A stretch of 64,000 bases of DNA, taken from positions 2,417,480-2,481,479 of the forward strand of contig NZ_GL985606.1 of NCBI RefSeq assembly GCF_000220835.1, read 5' to 3'. This document shows positions 1 through 7,788 of the stretch, in pieces (position 1 is the first letter of the stretch; the number at the start of each line of letters is the position of its first letter). The notes below the pieces were generated by a model that saw nothing but the letters and a program-made list of their open reading frames with translations, searched no databases and was not told the origin of the DNA. The DNA is from Actinomyces sp. oral taxon 448 str. F0400. GTDB taxonomy: Bacteria > Actinomycetota > Actinomycetes > Actinomycetales > Actinomycetaceae. A program made the position numbers and the translations under genes.

Positions 1-736
1 CGCCGACGACGGTCAGGATCGAGGTCACCGCACTGGACAGAGACTGCTGAAGCGTGTTGGTGACGTTGTCGATGTCGTTGGTGACGCGGCTGAGCAGCTC
101 GCCGCGCTGGACGTGGTCGAAGTAGGACAGGGGTAGGCGGTGGATCTTGGCCTCGACGTCGGCGCGCATCCGGTACATGGCCTTGATCATGATGCGGTTG
201 AGGACGAATCCCTCGAGCCAGGCCAGGAATGCGGAGCCGAGGTAGACGGCCAGGGTGAGAAGGAGGACTCGGCCCAGGGCGCCGTAGTCGATGCCCGCGC
301 CGGGCACCAGGTCCATGGCGCGCACCATGTCGGCCATCTCCCCGCGTCCATCGGCGGTCAGACTCTGGGCGATCTGCTCCTTGGTGACGCCCGCGGGCAG
401 ATGGGCGCTGATCCACCCCTCGAAGACGAGGTTGGTGGCCTGCCCCAGGATCTTGGGGCCGGCCACGGTCAGGACGACGGAGCCGATGGCCGCCGCCATG
501 GCCACCGCGAGCGACCTCTTGAAGGGCATCAGGAGGGAGAGCATCCGGATGAAGGAGGGCCAGAAGGCGTTGGCCTTTCCGGGCGGCGGTCCTGCGCTCC
601 AGTCGCCCGAGGACGCCTGAGCCTCGGAGGCCATGGCGAGTTCGTCCTCACTGAGCTCATCGGCGCGGCCCTCACCGGACTTCCTGCGGGAAGGACGCCG
701 GCCGGCTGCAGCAGTGGTGGGGTCGGTGGCGCTCAT
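1..736 (-). CDS. ABC exporter subunit, membrane domain (partial, cut by window edge)
   Basis: This is the N-terminal 245 residues of a fused membrane/ATPase ABC exporter; the ATPase domain lies beyond the left edge. Translation from the ATG at 736 gives a charged N-terminal tail of about 60 residues, then the start of an ABC_membrane domain. The typical intracellular-loop stretch reads FDHVQRGELLSRVTNDIDNV. The ATG overlaps the stop of the upstream gene as ATGA (733-736), so the two are translationally coupled. This is the usual layout of heterodimeric multidrug exporters (BmrCD/TmrAB type). The substrate cannot be read from sequence. Its partner has a non-canonical Walker B, so this subunit would be expected to hold the fully catalytic site, which is not visible here. 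Confidence 0.88.
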   Translation of the reverse strand, partial: MSATDPTTAAAGRRPSRRKSGEGRADELSEDELAMASEAQASSGDWSAGPPPGKANAFWPSFIRMLSLLMPFKRSLAVAMAAAIGSVVLTVAGPKILGQATNLVFEGWISAHLPAGVTKEQIAQSLTADGRGEMADMVRAMDLVPGAGIDYGALGRVLLLTLAVYLGSAFLAWLEGFVLNRIMIKAMYRMRADVEAKIHRLPLSYFDHVQRGELLSRVTNDIDNVTNTLQQSLSSAVTSILTVVG

Positions 737-2466
737 GCGGCGGCCTCGCTTCCGAGCTGGGAGGTGACGATCTCACGGTAGGTCTCACTGGCGGTCAGCA
801 GCGTCTGGTGCGTACCGGTCGCCACGAGCCTGCCCTCGTCCAGGACGAGGATGAGGTCCGCATCGGTGATCGACGAGACCCGCTGGGCAACAACGATCTT
901 GGTGACTCCGGCGGTCGCAGGCCACAGCGCCTCGCGCAAAGAGGCGTCGGTGGCCACATCGAGGGCGGAGAAGGAGTCGTCGAAGATGAGCACCGCCGGG
1001 CGGCGCACGATGGCGCGAGCAATGGCCAGACGCTGGCGCTGCCCGCCGGAGACGTTCGTACCGCCCTGGGCGATGGGCGCCTCGAGCCCGCCGTCCATCT
1101 CGGTCACGAAGTCGCGGGCCTGGGCGAGCTCCAGGGCGTCCCACAGCTCGTCGTCGGAGGCGTCCTCGCGCCCCAGCCGCAGGTTGGAGGCGACGGTGCC
1201 GGCGAACAGGAAGGGCTTCTGCGGCACCAGGCCCAGCTGGGCCCATAGGGCCTCGGGCTCGGCACGGCGCACCTGCGTGCCGCCGACGAGCACCTCACCG
1301 GCGGAAGCCTCCAGGAGCCGGGGAATGAGGTTGACCAGGGTCGTCTTGCCCGATCCGGTCGAGCCGACGACGGCGACCGTCTGACCGGGCCGGGCCGTGA
1401 AGGAGATCCCCTGCAGGACGGGCTCCTCCGCACCAGGGTAGGTGAAGGCGACCTCGCGCAGCTCGACCTCGCCCGGCCGGGGGAAGTCGGCGACCGCGTT
1501 GGCGGCGACGGTCAAAGAGGGGTCGGTGTCCAGGACCTCGTCGATGCGCTCGGCGCATACAGCGGCGCGCGGGATCATCATGGTCATGAAGCTGGCCATG
1601 ACGATCCCCATGAGGATCTGCATGAGATAGGTCATGAAGGCCACGAGCGTGCCGACCTCCACACGACCGGAGTCGACCTGGTGGCCACCGAACCAGATGA
1701 CGCCGACCATGGTGACGTCCAGGACCAGCATGGTGGCGGGGAACAGGAAGACGAAGAGCTGACCGACGATCTCCCCCACCCGGGAGATGTCCTGGTTGGC
1801 GGTCTCGAAGCGCTCGGTCTCGGCCTCCTCGCGCACGAAGGCGCGCACGACGCGGATCCCGGTCAACTGCTCGCGCAGCACGCGGTTGATGGAGTCCAGG
1901 CGCTCCTGGTAGGAGCGGAACAACGGCACCATACGGCGCACGGTCACCCCGACCACGAGCAGGAGCACGGGCACGGCCACGGCGATGAGCCAGGACAGCG
2001 AGGGGGCGCGGCCCACCGCCATGACGACACCGCCGACCGCCAGCAGCGGCGCGGTCACCAGCATGGTGCAGCTCATGAGCACGAGCATCTGGACCTGCTG
2101 AACGTCGTTGGTGGTCCGGGTGATCAGGGAGCCGGCCCCGAAGACCGACACCTCGCGCTCGGAGAAGTTCCCGACGCGACGGAAGATGAGGGCGCGCAGG
2201 TCGCGCCCCATGCCCAACGCGGAGCGGGCGGCCAGCCAGGTCGCCCCGACGGCGCAGGCTCCCTGGAGCACGGACAGGCCGAGCATGAGGGCGCCAATGC
2301 GCCAGATATAGCCGGTATCGCCTCGGGCAACGCCGGTATCGATGATGTCGGCATTGAGCGTGGGCAGGTAGAGAGAGGCCATCACCTGCACGACCTGCAG
2401 GACGAGAACCCCCGCCAGCAGGGTCCGGTAGGGGCGCAGATAGGCGCGCAGAAGGTTGGTAAGCAT
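733..2466 (-). CDS. ABC exporter subunit with degenerate Walker B, heterodimer partner
   Basis: A 577-residue membrane/ATPase half-transporter. The start is the ATG at 2466 (MLTNLLRAYLRPYR); an in-frame upstream start would add 17 unconserved residues. The N-terminal half has six membrane-segment-like stretches. The C-terminal ATPase shows Walker A (VGSTGSGKTT), signature (VSGGQRQRLAIARA) and Walker B (AVLIFDDSFSALD). The residue after the Walker B aspartate is Asp and not the usual catalytic Glu, typical of the degenerate-site subunit of heterodimeric exporters such as BmrC. It overlaps the next gene by 4 bp, supporting one complex. Drug or lipid export is likely; the substrate is unknown. 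Confidence 0.92.
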   Translation of the reverse strand: MLTNLLRAYLRPYRTLLAGVLVLQVVQVMASLYLPTLNADIIDTGVARGDTGYIWRIGALMLGLSVLQGACAVGATWLAARSALGMGRDLRALIFRRVGNFSEREVSVFGAGSLITRTTNDVQQVQMLVLMSCTMLVTAPLLAVGGVVMAVGRAPSLSWLIAVAVPVLLLVVGVTVRRMVPLFRSYQERLDSINRVLREQLTGIRVVRAFVREEAETERFETANQDISRVGEIVGQLFVFLFPATMLVLDVTMVGVIWFGGHQVDSGRVEVGTLVAFMTYLMQILMGIVMASFMTMMIPRAAVCAERIDEVLDTDPSLTVAANAVADFPRPGEVELREVAFTYPGAEEPVLQGISFTARPGQTVAVVGSTGSGKTTLVNLIPRLLEASAGEVLVGGTQVRRAEPEALWAQLGLVPQKPFLFAGTVASNLRLGREDASDDELWDALELAQARDFVTEMDGGLEAPIAQGGTNVSGGQRQRLAIARAIVRRPAVLIFDDSFSALDVATDASLREALWPATAGVTKIVVAQRVSSITDADLILVLDEGRLVATGTHQTLLTASETYREIVTSQLGSEAAA

Positions 2467-2574
2467 GGGTTTTCCGTGTGTGTAGGGCAGCAGTGCGCCC
2501 CGGGCGGACCAATGCATCGACCGGGCCCCGACGAGAACGGGGGAGCGGTGACGGCTGCGCCGGGACGCTGTGCG

Positions 2575-2602
2575 ATCCTAACCCTTGACGCTGCGTCAGG
2601 GT
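2575..2602 (-). promoter_or_regulatory. Candidate promoter/operator of the ABC exporter pair
   Basis: An imperfect palindrome at 2581-2602 has arms ACCCT-t-GACGC and GCGTC-AGGGT around one central base. On the minus strand it is followed at once by TAGGAT (2580-2575), a good -10 match, about 110 bp upstream of the ATG at 2466. A dyad directly upstream of a -10 is a common repressor or MerR-type activator arrangement. No regulator gene lies next to it, so the regulator is unknown. Confidence 0.35.
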
Positions 2603-2687
2603 GCACGCGTCTGTGACCCGACTCACTGACGCCGACGGCGCGCGGCCTCGGCGCCTCCTCCAGCCCGGCGATACCATCACGGTCCGA

Positions 2688-2725
2688 GGCTCGAGGCCCG
2701 GGAACCGATTCCCGGGCCTCGAGCC
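2688..2725 (-). terminator. Strong stem-loop terminator after the LanFEG-like operon
   Basis: A perfect 17-bp stem (2688-2704 with 2709-2725) with a 4-base loop (CCGA). It lies 60 bp past the stop of the last permease gene and has no U-tract, as is usual for high-GC actinobacterial terminators. It separates the LanFEG-like operon from the ABC exporter promoter. Confidence 0.7.
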
Positions 2726-2787
2726 GTGCGACGAAACCGTGCACCGAACGGCGTCGCAGAAAGTCGCACAGGGGAGTCATCTCCTCC

Positions 2788-3534
2788 TCATCCCCGAGCG
2801 TCGGTGCGATCGAGCAGCATGGAGGTGATGATGACGATGACGACGCTCAAAGTCGCGCACGTCCCGATTATGGAGATGGCGCTGACCCAGGTGAGGTCCT
2901 GGACTGCGAAGGAGGTCGCCGCTCCCTCATTGACCGCCCCGATCTGCGTCGTCCTGGTCACCAGTGCCTGGGGCAGCAACCAGGCCACCGGGACGTGCAC
3001 GAGCAGCATCGTGGTACCAGCTCCCGTCAGTACCAGACCGACCGCAACGGGCAAGGCGAAGGAACGAGTGAAGGCTGACAGGCCCGTCTGGAGGGCGCAC
3101 GCCGGCGCACAGGCCACGGCGATAAGCGCTCCCGCGGCCAGGCACCGTACCGGCAGCACGCCCGGGAGGCCGAGGACGAGTGAACCGACAGCGGCTGAAG
3201 CCAGAACCAGGACGAGCTGCATGACAGCTGCAGGAAGCCAGGCAGCGATGGCCTTGGCCACGACCGTTCTCCATGTGGGCACGGAGGAACTCATCAGGGC
3301 GTTCCAGTTGGAGCCCTGGTGATCGACGCGCCAGACGAGGGATGCGAGAACGGCGAGGGAGACCGGAAGAAGAGCCATGCCGTAGAAGCCGACCGAGCGT
3401 ATCCACAAGAGCTGCCAGTCGGTGGGCCGGACGATGACGCACGCGCTGAGAACAGAAGCCACCGGCAGCACCAGAACCACGCCCCAGCTCGCTGAGCGTC
3501 GCAGCTTGAAGATCTCGATGATGACAGGTTCCAT
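2788..3534 (-). CDS. ABC-2 permease, LanG/MutG-like
   Basis: A 248-residue integral membrane protein with about six hydrophobic segments and no ATPase motif. The start is the ATG at 3534 (MEPVIIEIFKLRRSASW), one base after the upstream permease stop; an earlier in-frame start would run back into that gene. The N-terminus, a short amphipathic helix followed by a membrane segment, is typical of ABC-2 permeases of the BcrB/LanE/LanG kind. It is the third gene after an E-loop ATPase and a second permease, matching the FEG order of lantibiotic self-immunity transporters. Assignment to LanG rests mainly on position and size; sequence conservation in this group is low. Confidence 0.75.
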   Translation of the reverse strand: MEPVIIEIFKLRRSASWGVVLVLPVASVLSACVIVRPTDWQLLWIRSVGFYGMALLPVSLAVLASLVWRVDHQGSNWNALMSSSVPTWRTVVAKAIAAWLPAAVMQLVLVLASAAVGSLVLGLPGVLPVRCLAAGALIAVACAPACALQTGLSAFTRSFALPVAVGLVLTGAGTTMLLVHVPVAWLLPQALVTRTTQIGAVNEGAATSFAVQDLTWVSAISIIGTCATLSVVIVIITSMLLDRTDARG

Positions 3535-3535
3535 G

Positions 3536-4303
3536 TCAGATCTCCCGACGGTCGAAGCGCGCAGTGATGGCCAGGAAGAGCGCGCCGCCGATACCAGCAA
3601 GAACACTCAGGTTCACCAGGTGACAATCAAGGTCGACGAGGGTCGGGCCGACGAAGTCAGCGGGAACAATGAGCCCGTAGGCGGTCCACGGGCTCAAGAA
3701 CCGCGCCCACAGTGGCATGACCTGGGAGAAGGTGCTCAGAAGGATACCGGCGAGCCCCAGCGCCAGCGGCCCGAGCTGATTCTCCGTCCGGGCCGAGGCA
3801 AGTAGCTGCGCGCCCAGCACGGCGAGATTGACGATTGCGAGGCAGATGAGTTGACAGCACAGTCGCTCCGCGGGCGCCGGCGCCGTGACGCCGATGCTGC
3901 GTCCAATAATGAGCACGAGTGCGCCCCAGGCCACCGGCATCGGTGAGATGAGGGCCCCGAGGGCGAGGAGCTTTGCCCGGCAGAGTCGACCTGGAGTAGC
4001 GCCCGCCATCGAGGTCGACACCCAGCCGTGTCCCGAGTGCTCAATCTCTACCTGGCGGCTCGCCATAACGGCGAGAAGGAGTGGTGCGGCGAGCGTGACA
4101 GCGCCGTGGAGACTGACCATGAGGAGCTTCCACCCATAGCCATCGGCATCGGCCCGGTGGTCGATCAGCCCCGAGTTCATGGCCGTCAGAACAGTGAGTG
4201 CGGCGACCCCGAGCAGGAGGAGAGCGGCTACGAGGCCAATGCGCAGGTGACGCATCTTGGCGTACTCGTTGCGCAGAGTGCGAACAGTCATGGAGGTGGT
4301 CAC
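3536..4303 (-). CDS. ABC-2 permease, LanE/MutE-like
   Basis: A 255-residue membrane protein starting MTTSMTVRTLRNEYAKMRHLR, with about six hydrophobic segments. The start is the GTG at 4303, which overlaps the upstream ATPase stop (GTGA) and is preceded 6-7 bases upstream by AGGAGGTG, a near-perfect anti-SD match. The internal ATG at 4291 has no such site. The N-terminal pattern LxxExxKxR...W is shared by permeases of bacitracin/lantibiotic resistance ABC transporters (BcrB, NisE, MutE). It is predicted to pair with the downstream permease and the upstream ATPase to move an antimicrobial peptide from the membrane outward. Confidence 0.78.
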   Translation of the reverse strand: MTTSMTVRTLRNEYAKMRHLRIGLVAALLLLGVAALTVLTAMNSGLIDHRADADGYGWKLLMVSLHGAVTLAAPLLLAVMASRQVEIEHSGHGWVSTSMAGATPGRLCRAKLLALGALISPMPVAWGALVLIIGRSIGVTAPAPAERLCCQLICLAIVNLAVLGAQLLASARTENQLGPLALGLAGILLSTFSQVMPLWARFLSPWTAYGLIVPADFVGPTLVDLDCHLVNLSVLAGIGGALFLAITARFDRREI

Positions 4304-5208
4304 AATCCACCTCCTCGAGTAAGAGCCATGAAGACGTCCTCCAGGCTCTGCTCCTCCTGGCGCACTCCGTGCACGCCGATGCCCTCACGAACCAGAAGGG
4401 CCACGACGTCGGCTGTGGCTTCACGGGTGAGATTCGGGACGCGCAGGAGCGTGTGCTCACGAATGGGCGCGCGCCCCTGAACGGTCAGAAGACGAGCGGC
4501 AGCATACGGGTCCGAGCAGTCAAGAAGCGTATCCGGTGCGGAAGCGCTCATGAGCTCCGCACGCGTGCCCTGGAAGAGGAGCCTGCCGTGCGACACGATA
4601 CCCAGAACAGTCGCAATGCGATCGATCTCCCCCAGGCTGTGGGAGGAGACCATGACCGTGATTCCGCTGGACGCCAATGATCCCAGGAGTCGGCGGATCT
4701 CCTTGATTCCGGCAGGATCAAGACCGTTGGTCGGCTCATCGAGAATGAGCAGCGAGGGCCAGCGAGCAAGCGCCATGGCGATTCCCAGGCGTTGTTTCAT
4801 GCCCAGGGAGTAGTCGCGAACCCGCTTGTTCATCTGCCCGCCCAGTCGAACGGTGCTCACAGCTCGCTCCACGTGCTGGTCGGGGATGCCCAGCAGACGC
4901 TGGATGATTCGCATGTTCTGGGCACCGGTGAGGTGCCCGTAACCCGGCGGGGATTCGATGAGGGAACCGATGCGGGCCAGGTGGCGCCGTCGGGTACGAC
5001 GGGTCATGGGCTCGCCACCGATGAGGACCCTGCCCGCGGTGGGCTGCACGAGGGACAGCAGCATCTTCATGGTCGTGGACTTGCCCGAGCCGTTGGGCCC
5101 GAGGAAGCCGTAGACGGCGCCCTCGGGCACGCGCAGGTTGAGGTGATCGACGACGGTCCGCCGTCCGTAACGCTTGATGAGATCAGTGGTCTGTACAAGA
5201 TCGCTCAT
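4300..5208 (-). CDS. ABC ATPase, LanF/BcrA-like with E-loop
   Basis: A 302-residue ATP-binding protein. Walker A is at residues 37-44 (GPNGSGKS), the signature is YSLGMKQRLGIAMALA and Walker B is LLILDEPTNGLD. Where most ABC ATPases have a Q-loop, this reads GSLIESPPGYGHLT with Glu85. This E-loop is the hallmark of LanF proteins of lantibiotic immunity/resistance transporters. Start chosen at ATG 5208 with GGAAGG upstream; an earlier in-frame start lacks a site and conservation. Two permease genes follow with overlaps or one-base gaps, and a two-component system lies upstream. That context suggests inducible peptide-antibiotic resistance. No lantibiotic precursor or modification gene is seen. 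Confidence 0.87.
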   Translation of the reverse strand: MSDLVQTTDLIKRYGRRTVVDHLNLRVPEGAVYGFLGPNGSGKSTTMKMLLSLVQPTAGRVLIGGEPMTRRTRRRHLARIGSLIESPPGYGHLTGAQNMRIIQRLLGIPDQHVERAVSTVRLGGQMNKRVRDYSLGMKQRLGIAMALARWPSLLILDEPTNGLDPAGIKEIRRLLGSLASSGITVMVSSHSLGEIDRIATVLGIVSHGRLLFQGTRAELMSASAPDTLLDCSDPYAAARLLTVQGRAPIREHTLLRVPNLTREATADVVALLVREGIGVHGVRQEEQSLEDVFMALTRGGGL

Positions 5209-5220
5209 GGGTCGAGCCTT

Positions 5221-5236
5221 CCCGCGCGACCGCGGG
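5221..5236 (-). promoter_or_regulatory. Hairpin abutting the LanF-like gene's ribosome binding site
   Basis: CCCGCG-GTCG-CGCGGG (minus strand) ends directly on the GGGAAGG that serves as ribosome binding site for the ATPase gene starting at 5208. Folding could mask the site. This is inference; it may simply be chance GC palindromy. Confidence 0.3.
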
Positions 5237-5285
5237 TCCGCCTCCACCTCGGGACTCAGAGCCGTCTATGCGCTGTGCTTACGGC

Positions 5286-5317
5286 CTGGTACCACGCTCC
5301 TCCAAGAGGAGGACCAG
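5286..5317 (-). terminator. Hairpin after the response regulator gene
   Basis: CTCCTC-CAA-GAGGAG (5298-5312) is extended by outer arms CTGGT/ACCAG (5286-5290 and 5313-5317). It lies about 85 bases past the regulator stop codon and upstream of the ABC operon, so it may end or attenuate the two-component transcript. It has no U-tract. Confidence 0.45.
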
Positions 5318-5401
5318 CAGGGTCTCGGCGAAATCGGTGCGTCATACACCCCGGCACTGGCCAGGAACCTCGCACGAACCATCCCCCACCGACCGACCCG
5401 C

Positions 5402-6088
5402 TTAAAACCGACCTTGCCGACCCCCTGGGAGGACCAGCCCCGACTCGTAGGCGAGCACAACCGCCTGCGCCCGATCCCGCAGCCCCAGCTTGCCCAGGAT
5501 CCGACTGACGTGGACGCGCACCGTCCCCTCAGCCACCGACAGTTCCCGGCCAATGCCTTCGTTGGACAGCCCGCGAGCGAGCAGGGCGAGGACCTCGCGC
5601 TCGCGCGCGGTCAGGTTCTCCAATGTCCGAGCCGCGTGCGTACCACCGTCGGAGGTCGGAGGCGGGGCCATGAAGTGCTCCATGAGTCGCCGGGTAGTGG
5701 AGGGAGCCATCACCGCGTCCCCGGCATGCACGTGGCGAATCGCAGCCATGAGCTCGTCCAAGGAGGCGTCCTTGAGAAGGAAGCCGCCAGCACCGGCCCG
5801 GATCGCCTCGTAGGCGTACTCATCGAGGTCGAAGGTGGTCAGAACTATCACCTTGGGCCCGTCGGTGCCGCTCTCCACGATTCGGCGAGTCGCCTCAATG
5901 CCGTTCATGCCCGGCATGCGCACATCCATGAGGACGACATCGGCCTTCACCCGGGCGAGCAGGTCGAGGGCCGATCGCCCGTCGTCGGCCTCGCCGACGA
6001 CCTCCACCTCCTCCTGGGTCTCCAGAAGCATGCGGAAGCCGAGCCGGTACATCTCCTGGTCGTCGACGAGTGCGATTCGCAGAGTCAT
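5402..6088 (-). CDS. NarL/FixJ-family response regulator
   Basis: A 228-residue two-domain regulator. The receiver domain has the acidic pair at residues 9-10 (VDDQ), phospho-acceptor Asp55 (VVLMDVRMPG) and the conserved Lys in LLKDAS. A C-terminal LuxR-type HTH starts near LTAREREVLALLARGLSNEGIG. The start ATG at 6088 overlaps the kinase stop as ATGA. It is predicted to be phosphorylated by the adjacent kinase and to bind DNA as a dimer. The neighbouring LanFEG-like operon is the obvious candidate target, by position only. Confidence 0.93.
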   Translation of the reverse strand: MTLRIALVDDQEMYRLGFRMLLETQEEVEVVGEADDGRSALDLLARVKADVVLMDVRMPGMNGIEATRRIVESGTDGPKVIVLTTFDLDEYAYEAIRAGAGGFLLKDASLDELMAAIRHVHAGDAVMAPSTTRRLMEHFMAPPPTSDGGTHAARTLENLTAREREVLALLARGLSNEGIGRELSVAEGTVRVHVSRILGKLGLRDRAQAVVLAYESGLVLPGGRQGRF

Positions 6089-7323
6089 GCATCCTCCTGG
6101 ACGCCCAGCGGCAGGACGGCGCGCAAACGGAAGCCTCCATCCGGCCGAGCTCCCGCCTCGAGGCTGCCTCCGTGGGAGGCGACCCGCTCCCGAATCCCCA
6201 CCAGGCCGTACCCGGCGGGGTCGCCCGACGACGGAGCCGGCGAGCTTGCGCCGTCGTCGAGCACCTCGATGACCAGACTCTCCGGCGTCGTGTCCGCGCG
6301 GTGCACACGGGCCTCCACGCAAGTAACGGCGCCCGCATGCCGGCGTACGTTGCTCAGCCCCTCTTGGACCAGACGGTAGACGGTCGGGCCGAGCTCCTCC
6401 GGCAGGTCCAGGGAGTCGGAGACCTCGAGGCGGACCGGGATCCCGGTCTCGCCGGCCTCAGCGACCAGGTCCTTGAGATCCTGCAGGCCGGGCTGAGGGG
6501 CGAGTCGGGGCCGGTCCTCACCACGCAGGGCGGTCAGCATCCGGCGCATCTGCGCCAGTGCCTCCCGCCCGGTGTCACGAACGCGGAGCATGGCCTCGGC
6601 CGCCCGGCCGGGGTCCGAGGGCGCGGTCGCCGCTGCTCCGTCGGCGACGACGGTCATGATTCCCAGGCTGTGGGAAACGATGTCGTGGATCTCGCGGGCG
6701 ATCCGGGAGCGCTCCTCCCGCTCCACCTGCTCGCGGCGCAGCTCGGCCTCGCGCAGCCGATACTCGGTGTTGCGCGTCAGTGCGATCAGATGGGCGCGGC
6801 GCATGCGCTGGAGTGTGCCGGCGGTCCACGCCCACGCCACCGTGACAGCGCACAGCGCAGGCAGGCTCAGCCGGCTGTACCCCATCGTGACGGCGGGGAT
6901 GAATGCCACCAGGACCCAGACGACGACGAGCGCGGCAGCGGGCAGGGACCACGTCCATCGCTGGGTGCTCGCCAAATGATGGACCTCGAGCGCCAGCAGG
7001 ATATCGACAGGGAGGATGCCGGCGCCCGGGTCCACGAGGGGCTGAATCCAGGCGAGGCAGATCATCACCGTGAAAGCGACCCGAGCGGAGCGGCGTCGGA
7101 GCAGCCAGCACAGCCCGAGGCCCGCGCAGAGCCCCTCCGCCATCCACAAACCCACGGCAGTCGTCACGATGGCGGGCATAACAATCTGGTTGTACCCCAA
7201 GACGAGGGAGAGAACCACCAGATCGACGGCTGGGCGGTGCCGCGCCAACCAGCGCTGCGGCCACGGCTCGGCGACCGTTCGCGGGACCGGCGAGACCGGC
7301 ACCGGCTGAGGCGAACGCTCCAT
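6085..7323 (-). CDS. Sensor histidine kinase (HisKA_3 type)
   Basis: A 412-residue membrane kinase. About five or six hydrophobic segments fill residues 35-175, without a large extracellular loop. The dimerisation/phospho-acceptor segment is RSRIAREIHDIVSHSLG with His213, and the C-terminus is a HATPase_c domain (GYGLVGIRERVASHGG is the G-box region). The family is the DesK/LiaS-like class that pairs with NarL-type regulators, as here by a 4-bp overlap. Kinases with little extracellular sequence next to a peptide-resistance ABC transporter usually sense cell-envelope stress or the transporter itself; that role is inferred. Confidence 0.92.
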   Translation of the reverse strand: MERSPQPVPVSPVPRTVAEPWPQRWLARHRPAVDLVVLSLVLGYNQIVMPAIVTTAVGLWMAEGLCAGLGLCWLLRRRSARVAFTVMICLAWIQPLVDPGAGILPVDILLALEVHHLASTQRWTWSLPAAALVVVWVLVAFIPAVTMGYSRLSLPALCAVTVAWAWTAGTLQRMRRAHLIALTRNTEYRLREAELRREQVEREERSRIAREIHDIVSHSLGIMTVVADGAAATAPSDPGRAAEAMLRVRDTGREALAQMRRMLTALRGEDRPRLAPQPGLQDLKDLVAEAGETGIPVRLEVSDSLDLPEELGPTVYRLVQEGLSNVRRHAGAVTCVEARVHRADTTPESLVIEVLDDGASSPAPSSGDPAGYGLVGIRERVASHGGSLEAGARPDGGFRLRAVLPLGVQEDA

Positions 7324-7495
7324 ACCCGCAGGCTACGGCCAATGCGCCCGCCGCTGCACATGCCGATGAGAAACGAGTCGACGCTCGGGTCCTCTGACGA
7401 CCGCCCCGACGGGAAAGACTCGCTCAATCGCATACGCCCCGCCCACCACACCCCGAAGCACGAAGAGCCGGACTCGTCAACTCAACCTAAAAGAA

Positions 7496-7756
7496 TCAGT
7501 CTGAAACAGGCGAACAAGCAGTGTCCGACAAACGTCCGACAGTCCATATGGATACCGCGAAGATGACCGGGACGAGGCAGCACACGAGCAGGGCGGGGCG
7601 CAGTCCGGTTCCGGCGTCGGGCAGCTGGAGAGCCGCGAGCCGCCTCGGTGCACCGAAGGAGGCCGTGCCCGCGGCGTCCGCGATCGCCCCGGCGGCGGAG
7701 GGCCCGGCGACGGCGCTCGCGGGCCGAGTCGGGGCTCCGCGGGCCGGAGTCCTCAT
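7496..7756 (-). CDS. Possible small membrane protein (uncertain)
   Basis: An 86-codon minus-strand frame ending in one hydrophobic segment (ALLVCCLVPVIFAVSIWTVG). No family is recognised, there is no clear ribosome binding site, and an overlapping plus-strand frame is about equally plausible by codon use. The rest of the 465-bp stretch between the kinase gene and the ClC gene shows nothing I can identify beyond this frame and, presumably, the divergent promoters. I would not be surprised if it were non-coding. Confidence 0.25.
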   Translation of the reverse strand: MRTPARGAPTRPASAVAGPSAAGAIADAAGTASFGAPRRLAALQLPDAGTGLRPALLVCCLVPVIFAVSIWTVGRLSDTACSPVSD

Positions 7757-7788
7757 GAAGTCGTCGGAGTCGTCATATCGTCTCCCCG

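Noticed and set aside
5174-6379. A 401-codon plus-strand frame opposite the response regulator
   Set aside because: Antisense to a receiver-HTH protein with all catalytic residues; no motifs of its own.
1-7323. A complete lantibiotic biosynthesis cluster
   Set aside because: Only transporter and two-component genes are seen. No small precursor with a leader and Ser/Thr/Cys core and no modification enzyme was found in either strand here.
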